This document shows positions 9,715 through 20,007 of a DNA stretch of 64,000 bases, in pieces. The stretch covers positions 301,567,561-301,631,560 of the forward strand of contig OW240916.1 in assembly GCA_933207985.1 (NCBI GenBank), written 5' to 3'. The notes under the pieces are model-generated. The model searched no databases, was not told the DNA's origin, and saw nothing but the letters and a program-made list of their open reading frames with translations. This stretch comes from Pelobates cultripes (lineage: Eukaryota; Chordata; Amphibia; Anura; Pelobatidae). Positions within the stretch are counted from its first letter, which is position 1. Each line of letters starts with the position of its first letter. The position numbers were made by a program, and so were the translations under genes.

Positions 9715-11277
9715 CAGGGAGTGCAGAATTATTAGGCAAGTTGTATTTTTGAGGATTAATTTTATTATTGAACAACAACCATGTTCTCAATGAACCCAAA
9801 AAACTCATTAATATCAAAGCTGAATATTTTTGGAAGTAGTTTTTAGTTTGTTTTTAGTTTTAGCTATGTTAGGGGGATATCTGTGTGTGCAGGTGACTAT
9901 TACTGTGCATAATTATTAGGCAACTTAACAAAAAACAAATATATACCCATTTCAATTATTTATTATTACCAGTGAAACCAATATAACATCTCAACATTCA
10001 CAAATATACATTTCTGACATTCAAAAACAAAACAAAAACAAATCAGTGACCAATATAGCCACCTTTCTTTGCAAGGACACTCAAAAGCCTGCCATCCATG
10101 GATTCTGTCAGTGTTTTGATCTGTTCACCATCAACATTGCGTGCAGCAGCAACCACAGCCTCCCAGACACTGTTTAGAGAGGTGTACTGTTTTCCCTCCT
10201 TGTAAATCTCACATTTGATGATGGACCACAGGTTCTCAATGGGGTTCAGATCAGGTGAACAAGGAGGCCATGTCATTAGATTTTCTTCTTTTATACCCTT
10301 TCTTGCCAGCCACGCTGTGGAGTACTTGGACGCGTGTGATGGAGCATTGTCCTGCATGAAAATCATGTTTTTCTTGAAGGATGCAGACTTCTTCCTGTAC
10401 CACTGCTTGAAGAAGGTGTCTTCCAGGAACTGGCAGTAGGACTGGGAGTTGAGCTTGACTCCATCCTCAACCCGAAAAGGCCCCACAAGCTCATCTTTGA
10501 TGATACCAGCCCAAACCAGTACTCCACCTCCACCTTGCTGGCGTCTGAGTCGGACTGGAGCTCTCTGCCCTTTACCAATCCAGCCACGGGCCCATCCATC
10601 TGGCCCATCAAGACTCACTCTCATTTCATCAGTCCATAAAACCTTAGAAAAATCAGTCTTGAGATATTTCTTGGCCCAGTCTTGACGTTTCAGCTTGTGT
10701 GTCTTGTTCAGTGGTGGTCGTCTTTCAGCCTTTCTTACCTTGGCCATGTCTCTGAGTATTGCACACCTTGTGCTTTTGGGCACTCCAGTGATGTTGCAGC
10801 TCTGAAATATGGCCAAACTGGTGGCAAGTGGCATCGTGGCAGCTGCACGCTTGACTTTTCTCAGTTCATGGGCAGTTATTTTGCGCCTTGGTTTTTCCAC
10901 ACGCTTCTTGCGACCCTGTTGACTATTTTGAATGAAACGCTTGATTGTTCGATGATCACGCTTCAGAAGCTTTGCAATTTTAAGAGTGCTGCATCCCTCT
11001 GCAAGATATCTCACTATTTTTGACTTTTCTGAGCCTGTCAAGTCCTTCTTTTGACCCATTTTGCCAAAGGAAAGGAAGTTGCCTAATAATTATGCACACC
11101 TGATATAGGGTGTTGATGTCATTAGACCACACCCCTTCTCATTACAGAGATGCACATCACCTAATATGCTTAATTGGTAGTAGGCTTTCGAGCCTATACA
11201 GCTTGGAGTAAGACAACATGCATAAAGAGGATGATGTGGTCAAAATACTCATTTGCCTAATAATTCTGCACTCCCTG
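9715..11277 (-). mobile_element. Tc1/mariner transposon, DD37E type, copy 1 (full length)
   Basis: Outer terminal repeats start CAGGGAGTGCAGAATTATT and end AATTCTGCACTCCCTG. TA target duplications lie at 9713-9714 and 11278-11279. A second inner repeat (GCATAATTATTAGGCAACTT, about 9908; its complement about 11080) gives the IR/DR arrangement seen in Sleeping Beauty-like elements. The element is 1,563 bp with one transposase gene and is inserted in a LINE remnant. Confidence 0.97.
10043..11059 (-). CDS. Tc1-like transposase
   Basis: A 338-residue intact protein, the usual length for Tc1-like transposases. It has an N-terminal helix-turn-helix DNA-binding region (residues about 8-60), a basic GRKKRVEKPRRK segment that may serve as a nuclear signal, and a catalytic domain. 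The catalytic residues are Asp in VLWTDEM, Asp in FMQDNAPSH, and Glu in NPIENLW. Thirty-seven residues separate the last two, so it is DD37E; that spacing is known from the TRT group of vertebrate Tc1-like elements. It cuts the element out and inserts it at TA. The copy at 44006-45022 differs at four residues. No defect is visible. Confidence 0.95.
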   Translation of the reverse strand: MGQKKDLTGSEKSKIVRYLAEGCSTLKIAKLLKRDHRTIKRFIQNSQQGRKKRVEKPRRKITAHELRKVKRAAATMPLATSLAIFQSCNITGVPKSTRCAILRDMAKVRKAERRPPLNKTHKLKRQDWAKKYLKTDFSKVLWTDEMRVSLDGPDGWARGWIGKGQRAPVRLRRQQGGGGVLVWAGIIKDELVGPFRVEDGVKLNSQSYCQFLEDTFFKQWYRKKSASFKKNMIFMQDNAPSHASKYSTAWLARKGIKEENLMTWPPCSPDLNPIENLWSIIKCEIYKEGKQYTSLNSVWEAVVAAARNVDGEQIKTLTESMDGRLLSVLAKKGGYIGH

Positions 11278-11279
11278 TA

Positions 11280-12425
11280 ATTTGTCCTTTTCCCTAACTG
11301 AGGCCCTTATCCTTCATTTTCATCTGTAAATACTGAACAAAAATATTCTTTGAGGCAGTCAGTCCTTCTTTTGTTTTTAATCTTACTAATCCTTGTTTTA
11401 CTTTCCTTTTCTCATTTACGTATCTAAAAAATGGTATGTCCCCTTTTTTACTGACTGCTATTTTCTCTTCTGTGTGTGATTTAGAAGCTCTTCTAACTTG
11501 CTTAGCCTTTTTCTGCCTAATCTTATAGATCTGTCTATCTTCCTCACTTTGTTTATTTTTTTATGTTTACTAAATGCTAACTTTTAGTTTTTTTACTATT
11601 TTGGACACATCTGTGAAGTACCACAGTGGTTTTTTAAATCTTTTGCTTTTACTGACAAGCCTAATGCAACTTTCTGTTGCCTTCAGCAAAAATCCCATTT
11701 CTCTTGGACTCCATTCAAATTGATCCAGTCTGATAATGGCTCCTTTACACATATTCTAATTTTAGAAAAGCCTGTTTTCTTAAAGTCTAAAACTCTTGTT
11801 CTTGTGTGGTGTGACTCAGTCACTGTTCATATATTAAACCACACTGACTGATGATCAGTGGATCGTAAATTTTCACCTACAGTAATATCTGATACCAAGT
11901 CTCCATTTGTTAACACTAAATCTAGTATGGCCTCTTTACATGTTGGCTCCTTAATCCCAGTAGGGAGTTTAGAATATGTGTGCTCCTGGCACAAGCAGCT
12001 ATTTTGGTTTTCCAGTTCACATCAGGAAGTTTAAAGTCACCCATGATGATAACTTCCCCTTTCATTGTCCTTTTAACTATTTCCTCAACTAGTAGATTAT
12101 CTAACTCTTCTATAAATCACACCTATACGAGTTACTGTGTAATTACCAAATTCTAACGTAACCCAAACGGACTCACTAACTTTCGCCTCACTAACTTTTA
12201 TTAGGCTAGATTTTATGCTATCCTTCACATACAGGGCCACCCCTCCCCTTTCTTGCCTCCCCTGTCTTTTCTAGATAAAGAGTACCCTGGTATTGCTATG
12301 TCCCAGTCATTTTTCTCATTATACCATATCTCAGTAACAGCGACTAAATCTACATTATCAGTTGTCATTATTGCCACAAGTTCATGGATCCTATTCCCTA
12401 AACTGCAAGCATTTGTAGACATGAC
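11280..12425 (-). pseudogene. CR1-like LINE ORF2, endonuclease and linker
   Basis: Read on the minus strand from about 12425, the sequence starts like an apurinic endonuclease domain (NACSLGNRIHELVAIMTTD, then VTEIWYNE and IPGYSLSRKDR). Further on come the catalytic-core signature GDFKLPDVNW (about 12030) and a STDHQ-like motif (about 11850). A basic linker typical of CR1 ORF2 runs to 11280. Frameshifts break the frame several times, for example after GGKKGEGW at about 12240. The endonuclease nicks target DNA for LINE insertion. The reverse transcriptase is missing; Tc1 copy 1 occupies the site where it should follow. Confidence 0.8.
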
Positions 12426-12452
12426 TCTAAGCCATGGGATTTTAAACAGGGA

Positions 12453-13740
12453 GGGTTTTTAAACAGGGATGACCTATTGCCCCCTCCTGGCCCCCACCCC
12501 TGAGCGGCGGGTGGAGGCCCTAAAGTAACAAGCGAGACCTATTGTCCTCCCCCCCAGCCCCCACCCCGAGCGGTGGGTGGGGGCCCTAAATTAGAATAAA
12601 GGGGGGACCTCTTGTCCTCCCCCTGGCCCCCACCCCTGAGCGGTGGGTGGAGGCCCTAAATTAGAATAAGGGGGACCTATTGTCCTCCCCCTGGCCCCCA
12701 CCCCTGAGTGGTGGGTGGGGCCCTAAATACCAATAAGGGGGACCACTTGTCCTCCCCCTGGCCCCCACCCCTGAACGGCGGGTGGGGGCCCTAAATTAGA
12801 ATAAGGGGGGGACCTATTGTCCTCCCCCTGGCCCCACCCCTGAGCGGTGGGTGGGGGCCCTAAATACCAATAGGGGGGGACCTATTGTCCTCTCCCCTGG
12901 CCCCCACCCCTGAGCAGTGGGTGGGGGCCCTAAATTATAATAAGGGGGACCTATTGTCCTCCTACCCAAGCTAAGTTCTTTGGAATTGTCCCACGCTGTG
13001 TAATTTGGCTCATAACTCTCTGGTTACTTTCAATCCACCAATCAGAGTGTTGTTATGAGTCAAATTACACAGCGTGGGAAAATTCCACAGAACTTTCCCA
13101 CGCTGTGTAAAATGACACAGAGCACTCTGATTGGCTGGATTTCAAGCTAACCAATCAGAGTGCTGTGACAAGTAAATGCAGAGACTTACCTGTCAGTCTC
13201 TTCATTTACCTGTCAGAGCACTCTGATTGGATGGCTTAAACCAACCAAACAGAGTGCTCTGAAACTAATTGCAGGGCGGGGTAAGGCTTTATAAGCCTTC
13301 CCCCACCCTGCAGAGCTCATTCTGCACGGAGCCCTCCATGGGTGAAGATGGATTATAATTTTTTTGTGTTCAGGGTTTTTTTGGTTTTTTTTTAAGTGCG
13401 TCGGTTATTATGGATTTTTATTTGACCTTTTTTGGGACTCAAAAAAGAAAATCTTAGAAGAAAGAAGATATCAAATGTTAAGTTTTATTTATTTTTTTAC
13501 AGGTACCTATTTATTGGTCCCCCCTCACTATTGGTATTTAGGGCCCCCACCCACTGCTCAGGGGTGGGGGCCAGGAGGGAGAACAATAGGCCCCCCCCCC
13601 TTATTCCAACTTAGGGCCCCCACCTGCGCTCAGGGGTGGGGGTGATGGGGGGAGGACAATAGGTCCCCCCTCCATTATTTTACGTTAGGGCCCCCACCCG
13701 CCATTTAGGGGTGGGTGCCTGGGGGGGGGAAACGTTTTGG
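12453..13740. mobile_element. GC-rich fold-back element with inverted minisatellite arms
   Basis: The left arm (12466-12965) has about seven units of ~65 bp, each with GACCTATTGTCCTCCCCC and a GGGTGGGGGCCCTAAAT-type end. The right arm (about 13530-13725) holds about three similar units in reverse orientation. Between them are palindromes: CCCACGCTGTGTAATTT at 12990 pairs with its complement near 13079, and CAATCAGAGTGCT motifs recur in both orientations. No coding capacity. The element splits the LINE ORF1 and endonuclease parts. Exact ends and TSD were not determined. Confidence 0.65.
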
Positions 13741-13754
13741 GGTTTTTTTGTTTT

Positions 13755-14137
13755 TTTTTTACAGTGAGCTTAGTATTAGTAAATTTTCCTGAAAGACCAA
13801 TTTAGGTCTTTCAGCCATTTAGTAGATAGCTCCCTAATACCGTGGGAATTAGGGAGTTATCTACTTATTCATTCCTGTCATTTCATTTTATATGAATGTG
13901 TGTTACTTGATTGTTGTAAGTGTTGCAAATGCTTACAGCTGAATCCTGGCTATGTTTGTATACTTTTTATTTAAACTTGTATACATTGTAACATTCATTC
14001 TTCCACTGGCTATATTAGTACTTCGGCAATACTGTGCTTCGGAACTTCCACACTTTGGAACGTCCACACTTCGGCAACTTCGGAAATTCAGCAATTTCAG
14101 CTATTTGGACATTCGGAACGAAACGAATTGCACATGT
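13755..14137. repeat. Dispersed repeat fragments, including the 8.4-kb family
   Basis: 13755-13870 matches 8396-8510 (AGTAGATAGCTCCCTAAT). From about 14020 a run of CTTCGGAAC/ACTTCGGCAA words follows, a short-period degenerate repeat that ends abruptly at the LINE ORF1 fragment. Confidence 0.5.
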
Positions 14138-14830
14138 CTACTCCACACCTCTTATGATAGAATCCCCTAACAACAACTGGTTTCTATTAGACCTCACCAT
14201 AGTCTCCAAGCCTGTCTCCATAATACCACTACACTCGGTGCCTGAGCCTGTCTCCACAACACCACTACACTCGATGCCTGAGCCTGTCTCCACAACACCA
14301 CTACACTCTGTGCCTGAGCCTGTCTCCACAACACCACTACCGCCAGTGCCTGAGCCTGTCTCCACAACACCACTACACTCAGTGCCTGAGCTTGTCTTCA
14401 TAACACCACTACCCTCAGTGTCTGAGCCTGTCTCCACAACACCACTACACTCAGTGCCTGAGCTTGTCTTCATAACACCACTACCCTCAGTACCTGAGCC
14501 TGTCTCCATAACACCATTACACTCTGAAAGTGCTGAAAAAGAATTATATAGAGCAACAGACTGTGCAATATGCCTTTTATCCACAACTCTAAGTATACCA
14601 GATCCTACAGTAATCCATCTGCCATTCCTAGTACGTCTCTGCGGCAGTGCCTTTGCAGCAGTCCCTGCATGAGTTTGTTTACCGGATAATTTACGAAGCT
14701 CAGACTTCAAAAATACAATCTCCTGCCCCAATATAGAGAACTGTCTACAGATTAGACAACATCCAAATCTCCAAAAAGTGGAACGTGAAACAAATGCATA
14801 ACAACTATTACCCTGAACTAAGTCTGCCAT
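14138..14830 (-). pseudogene. CR1-like LINE ORF1, N-terminal part
   Basis: The minus-strand frame of 230 codons starts MADLVQG and has a Cys-rich segment (FGCCLICRQF, residues about 22-31), then a short Leu/Glu-rich helix. About nine tandem 12-residue repeats (SGVVETGSGTEC type) follow, and the frame ends in LLLGDSIIRG. That last motif is the start of the SGNH-hydrolase-like domain found in ORF1 of many CR1 elements. A stop follows directly and unrelated repeat sequence begins, so ORF1 is truncated. ORF1 proteins bind element RNA. Its position upstream of the minus-strand endonuclease suggests both belonged to one LINE. The opposite-strand frame of 212 codons is a by-product of the tandem repeats. 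Confidence 0.65.
14185..14525 (-). repeat. 36-bp tandem repeat inside LINE ORF1
   Basis: About nine units of 36 bp contain CTGAGCCTGTCTCC(A)ACACCACTAC on the plus strand. The length is a multiple of three, so both strands stay open. Variants alternate (TCCACAACA versus TTCATAACA), suggesting duplication of a two-unit block. Confidence 0.85.
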
Positions 14831-15105
14831 TCCAATGAGGTGAATAATTTAAATCAAACAAATCTTAACTTTTTATTTATCCTCCTGTATATCTCAGATT
14901 ACTTTCAATTTATCTCCAGAATATCTCCAAGCACACACTTTGGAGCAGCACTCTCCAGAATATCTCCAAGTATATACTTTGAAGCAGCACTTAGAAGCAG
15001 CAACCAAGCTATATTAGCCAAGCTAATGACCACAACCCTTATATAACTCCTAAAAGCACCACCCACTAGGAATGTTTAACACCTGGGTAGACTCAAATGT
15101 AGCAA
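14831..15105 (-). repeat. 5' UTR of the CR1-like LINE
   Basis: Upstream of the ORF1 start (on the minus strand) lie two ~50-bp imperfect repeats with GGAGATATTCTGGAGA. The segment ends at a poly(A)/(T) tract near 15110. Position and tandem structure fit a LINE 5' promoter region; this is inferred. Confidence 0.5.
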
Positions 15106-16738
15106 GTAAGTAAAAAAAAAAAAAAAGAGTGCATCAGCTGGTTGAGAGATGCCAGTCATCATTATGGATTTGGGCAGTGAGCAAATATGTACAGTATAAG
15201 GAAGGTGTATATATAGATTTAAATGAGAGGGCAAAACGGTATGCAGAATAGATATATAATGTAACACAATTTATAATAGATACATAAATTAGAACAATTT
15301 TACCCAGAAAATATGTAAGCAGGAAAAAATATAGTATTAACCATATAATCAATCCCACAGGGCAATAATCTACGCATACTCATTAAGTTTAATGTGTATT
15401 ATAACTTAAGAGATAGTAACATAAAATGCATGATATAATAAAAAGTGAAAACTCTTTATAAGCTATGAAAATGAACAAGTCAGATTTAGAGTTAAGGTCA
15501 CTAAGTGCCAATATTTTTAAAAACCCATGTTTTTAAGTTATGCGAAAAAAGTATTTAAATCCATTATGGTTACAAACTGTGCATAAGTTATACCGTTCTT
15601 TGGCTCAGCTACCTGTCTTTTATGGCATGCTCGTATTTTGATCACATTTTGCTGTCACCAAATACTTTTAGCTGGAGTTTAATAAATGTTTTATTTCTTT
15701 AGGCAAAACTGGATTAAACTTTTTTTTTTTTTTTTTTATGACCAGTTGATTTTTTTTTTTAATTTTCCCCATAAGCATTGACTATATAAGTTAGCAAATG
15801 GATAAATTATATATTTAAATATGTAAAATATCTACCTTCAAGTCATCGTTGCACAACTTGCAAAGACCCCCAAGAGTGACAATGCCACTGGTGCACCATA
15901 GGTCAGGGGAGGGGTTCAGGAAAAGTTGAGTTCTCCTTACCTTGCGGGTGCTGCCATCTTTTTCTGATGGATTCTCAGCCAATAAAGCCAATTCCCTGGA
16001 GCTGTCACTGGTGATGGCTGGGGGAATTGTCACTTCTAAATGGTGGTAGCTTCACTGTCTAGAAGTGTCAGGCATAGCAAATAAATTGAGACAAATTTGG
16101 ATACAGTATATATTTTATTTCCTTTGTTTGAGTTCTGTGAAATTAATGCACTTTATTTAACTTTGAAATTGTCAATACAACTTATACTTTTTGGAAGATA
16201 CACTGCCTGTATCCTTCAATGAGGGTTTTATGAGAAGGGGTGCATTTAAGTTAAGAGGCAATGTAGGTAGGTGTGGAATTATTGAAGGCTTTGTAGGTTA
16301 GTGTTGGCAATTTGAATTGGATCCTAAAGAGTACAGAAAGTCAATGTGATGTTTGGCAAAGGGATGCGGTGTGGGAGTAGTGGCTTGCCAGAAAGATAAT
16401 CCTTGCACCAGCATTCATTATAGTGTTATATGTTGGTGTTGTATAAATAATTGTAATCGCGCTTGGAAGGCCGATGAGTAGTGAGTTGCAAAAGTCAAGT
16501 CAGGAAATGATGAGCGCATGAGAAAGTGCCTTAGAGGTTCCTTGCAATATTTTTGCGGTGGTAGAACATGATTTGGAGACATAATGGATGTGAGGAGAAA
16601 AGGTAAGACCTGAGTCAAACCTAACTATAAGGCAGGGGCCTGAGGGGCTGGTATATTAGGTGTCCTATTGAAGTGCAAAGAGACAGATGGAGTTTGACAA
16701 ACTTGGGGTGGTGGGGGCGATGTGAAGTTTTGTTTTTG
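15106..16738. other. AT-rich non-coding sequence
   Basis: Poly(T) tracts occur at 15721-15737. A GC-richer stretch at 15840-16030 has no recognised homology. From about 16200 the text looks like an old interspersed repeat continuing into the inverted arm at 16854. Confidence 0.5.
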
Positions 16739-16853
16739 AAAGAATATGTTTGGAAAATGGGAAGATATGAAGTTAGAGATAGAAGAGAGGCAATTATGTG
16801 ACATGTTCCAGGAGGGCAGGAGATAGGAGAGTATTATCTGAGCATAATTGTCT

Positions 16854-17106
16854 GAGTATAAAAAGCGGAGCAATTGTCCTAAACATGTGAGATTATCTAA
16901 AACATAACGTTTCATTTGTTTATTATTAAAAGCACATAAATCATCTCGTTAGGTTGGTTATAAAGAAAAGCCTAATGTGATCAAATTTGGTAAAATTGGA
17001 AAAAAAAAACAAGTGAAATGAGAAATAAAGAAAAAAGTGTAGATTGGTACAAAGAACATTTAATCATAAAATTTGAAATCAATATGTATGTATCCTGCTA
17101 ACACAT
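16854..17106 (+). repeat. Left arm of a diverged inverted repeat
   Basis: GAGTATAAAAAGCGGAGCAATT through CAATATGTATGTATCCTGCT pairs in reverse with 19818-20007. The left arm has an extra ~70 bases. The arms look like two old copies of one repeat in opposite orientation. Confidence 0.75.
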
Positions 17107-17654
17107 AAGGTAAAAGCATATAATATAAAGTCTCTGACTTTCATGAACACATTATACTCCAAACAATCCTACGGAACACTTAATTTGACTAAGATTTACC
17201 TCACAAATTATGGACTTTTGGGGAAGCCAGAGCCACTAACACAGGGCCTGTCTATCTGACCCCAGATGGTGCTGCCTTAAAGGACCACTATAGTGCCAGG
17301 AAAACATACTCGTTTTCCTGGCACTATAGTGCCCGTCCCCCTCCTGCCGGGCTCTGGGGAGAGGAAGGGGTTAAACACTTACCTTTCTCCAGCGCCGGGC
17401 GGGGAGCTTTCCTCCTCCCAGTGGCGTACTAAGGGGGGGCGGGGGGGGCGGTCCGCCCCGGGTGCCAGCCGGGTGGGGGGTGCCATGACCAGCCCCGCCG
17501 GCCCCCCCGGCTACATGCTCTGTAGAGAGCCTCAGGCGGCTGCAGCTTTGCCCGGGCAGTGCGTCCATGAGGGCGGACCGCACCGCCCGGGCGCAGCCTG
17601 AGGAGAGGGGCTGACAGGAGGGAGCGCTCAGCGCTCCCTCCTGTCACTCCCTCT

Positions 17655-17834
17655 CTGTAGCGTGGCCGAGCCCTGCAGCATGATGGTCCGACGGGTACAG
17701 GCAGCAGCTGTCTCCTGTACCCGGCCGGACTAACAGGAAGTGCACACTGTGTGTACTTCCTGTTAGTCCGGGCGGGTACAGGAGACAGCTGCTGCCTGTA
17801 CCCGCGGACCATATTGGGCTCGGCCACGCTACAG
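17655..17834. repeat. 180-bp hairpin
   Basis: CTGTAGCGTGGCCGAGCC pairs with GGCTCGGCCACGCTACAG. Inner segments (GGGTACAGGCAGCAGCTGTC and TAACAGGAAGT) pair too, around a short centre near 17745. Confidence 0.9.
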
Positions 17835-17835
17835 C

Positions 17836-18560
17836 AAAGGTAGGGGAGAAAGGTAGGGGAGGGGGGAGAAAAGGTAGGGAAGGGGAAAAGGTAGGGGGGA
17901 GGGGAGAAGTTAGGGGGGGAGGGGAAAAGGTAGGGGGAGAGGGAGAGAAAAGAGGAGAAGGGGGTGAGAGAGAAATGGGAGGAGAGAAAGAGGGTGAGAG
18001 AGAAAGGGGGGTGAGAGAGAAATTAGGAGGGTGAGAGAGAAAGGAGGGGTGTATATTAATTATGGGGGTGTATTATGGGGGTATATATTAATATGGGGGT
18101 GTATAATTATGGGGGGTGTATTAATAATGGGGTGTATCAATTATGGGGGGTGTATATTAATTATATTAATTATGGGGGTGTATTAATTATGGGGTGGTGT
18201 ATATTAATTATAGGGGGTGTATTAATTATGGGGGGTGTAGGGGTGTATTAATTATGGGGGGGTATTAATTAGTAATTAATTATGGGGGGGTGGATTAATT
18301 AATTAATTAGGGGGGGTGGATTAATTATGGGGGTGTATTAAGTGGGGTGTATTAATTGGGGATGGATTAATTATGGGGGTGGATTAATTATGTGGATTAA
18401 TTATGGGGGGTGGATTAATTAGTGTGGATTAATTAAGGGTGTGTGTATCAATTAAGGGGGGTGGATTAATTAAGGGTGTGTGGATGAATTAGTGTGGATT
18501 AATTAAGGGGTATGGATTAATTAAGGGGTATGGTTTAATTAAGGAGTGTGGATTAATTAA
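17836..18560 (+). repeat. Two minisatellites: GGGGAGAAAAGGTAG-type, then TTAATTATGGGGGTG-type
   Basis: 17836-18045 is purine-only with (G)nAGAAAGGTAG words. 18046-18560 is built of irregular ~19-bp units with TGTATTAATTATGGGGG. Unit length varies, so alignment slips often. Confidence 0.8.
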
Positions 18561-19339
18561 AGAAAACCTTTAAAAAAATTTACAGGTTTTTTTGGGGGTG
18601 GGGGGGGTGCCAAGCACAGGATCTGCCCCGGGTGCCAAATGCTCTAGGTACGCCCCTGCCTCCTCCTCTCCTTCTTCCTAGCGACGTCATCGGCTGAATG
18701 CGCATGCGCGGCAGGAGCCGCGCGCGCATTCAGTCAGTCTCATAGGAAAGCATTCATAATGCTTTCCTATAGACGCTGGTGTCTTCGCAGTGTGATTTTC
18801 ACAGTGAGAAGCACGCAAGCGCCTCTAGCGGCTGTCAATGAGACAGCCACTAGAGTCTTTAGAGGCTGGATTAACCCTCAGTGTAAACATAGCAGTTTCT
18901 CTGAAACTGCTATGTTTATTTTAAAAAAGGGTTAATCCTATCTGGACCTGGCACCCAGACCACTTCATTAAGCTGAAGTGGTCTGGGTGCCTATAGTGGT
19001 CCTTTAAGATTAGCAGACCGTTCAAATTATCAAGACCCTCGAAGGCACAGCTTAGAATTTATTTGTTTGAATAACTACAGCGTCATCTGGGGTTATACTC
19101 TTATTTCTTTTATGTTATGTTTTCCTGTTTGTAATTACCATTAATTATTTATTTAATACCAGGTGTAGCTTCAATTTAAGAAATACATCTGTTGGGGTTG
19201 ATGTTTGTATACTTGGCTAGAGCTTTCCGACATCATTGTATAGTAGCCCACTTCAAGGGCATTGTAACACCAACGACTTGGTTGCTAAATACAAATACAT
19301 TGTAACATCCGCTCCATCTTAATTTGCTACAATCCTTAA

Positions 19340-19744
19340 AGGACCACTATAGTGCCCTGAGGGTGCCCCCACCCTCATGGCCCCCCTCCCGCCAGGCTGA
19401 AGTTGGAGGAAGGGGTTAAACACTTACCTTTCTCCAGCACCGGGCTCCCTCGGCGCTGGGGACTCTCCTCCTCCTTTGGACGTCATCAGCTGAATGCGCA
19501 TGCATTCTCAATGCTTTCCTATAGATGCTGGCGTCTTCTCACTATGAAAATCACAGTGAGAAGCTCGGAATCGCCTCTAGCGGCTGTCAACGAGACAGCC
19601 ACTAGATGCTGGGTTAACCCAAGTGTAAAAATGGCAGTTTCTCTGAAACTTCTATGTTTACAGCAGGCAGGGTTAACCCTAGAGGGACCTGGCACCCAGA
19701 CTACTTCATTAAGCTGAAGTGGTCTGGGTGCCTATTGTGGTCTT
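19340..19744 (+). mobile_element. TTAA-flanked hairpin MITE, copy 3
   Basis: TTAA lies at 19336-19339 and 19745-19748. Ends are AGGACCACTATAGTGCC and CTATTGTGGTCTT. Several internal hairpins carry mismatches, so this copy is older than the others. Confidence 0.88.
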
Positions 19745-19817
19745 TTAACTAGACTATATCATGTCTCAGACAGCCTGTCCAGCATTATATAAGTTCTGAT
19801 ATCCTTTTACCGTATGT

Positions 19818-20007
19818 GTTAGCAGGATACATACATATTGATTTCAAATTTTATGATTAATTGTTCTTTGTACCAATCTACACTTTTTTTTTTTATTTCT
19901 CTTTTTACTTTGTTTTTTTCCAATTTTACCAATTGTAAAATCGTAAAAAAAATTATGTTTTACATCATCTCACGCATTTAGGGCAATTGCTCAGTTTTTT
20001 GTACTCT
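19818..20007 (-). repeat. Right arm of a diverged inverted repeat
   Basis: Reverse complement of the arm at 16854-17106. MITE copies 2 and 3 lie between the arms. Confidence 0.75.

Larger units (their letters stand above)
17419..18658 (+). mobile_element. Non-autonomous hAT-type element with internal minisatellites
   Basis: Ends are CAGTGGCGTACTA and TAGGTACGCCCCTG, inverted repeats of about 12 bp. A perfect 8-bp duplication, CCTCCTCC, lies at 17411-17418 and 18659-18666, as expected for hAT transposition. There is no transposase. Inside are a 180-bp hairpin, a purine-rich repeat and a TTAATTATGGGGG repeat. Confidence 0.9.
17281..19003 (+). mobile_element. TTAA-flanked hairpin MITE, copy 2, split by a nested element
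   Basis: TTAA lies at 17277-17280 and 19004-19007. The terminal repeats are AGGACCACTATAGTGCC and CTATAGTGGTCCT. After removing the nested hAT-type element (17419-18658 plus one 8-bp duplication) about 475 bp remain, the family length. Confidence 0.93.

Noticed and set aside
10215..11023. Plus-strand frames within Tc1 copy 1 (and matching ones in copy 2)
   Set aside because: Antisense shadows of the transposase gene.
14034..14672. Plus-strand frame of 212 codons with PEPVSTTPLHSV repeats
   Set aside because: It is the antisense of the LINE ORF1 repeat; only the minus strand has motifs outside the repeat that fit a known protein.
17293..17827. Open frames in both strands near 17.3-17.8 kb
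   Set aside because: They lie in MITE and hairpin sequence and cross element boundaries.
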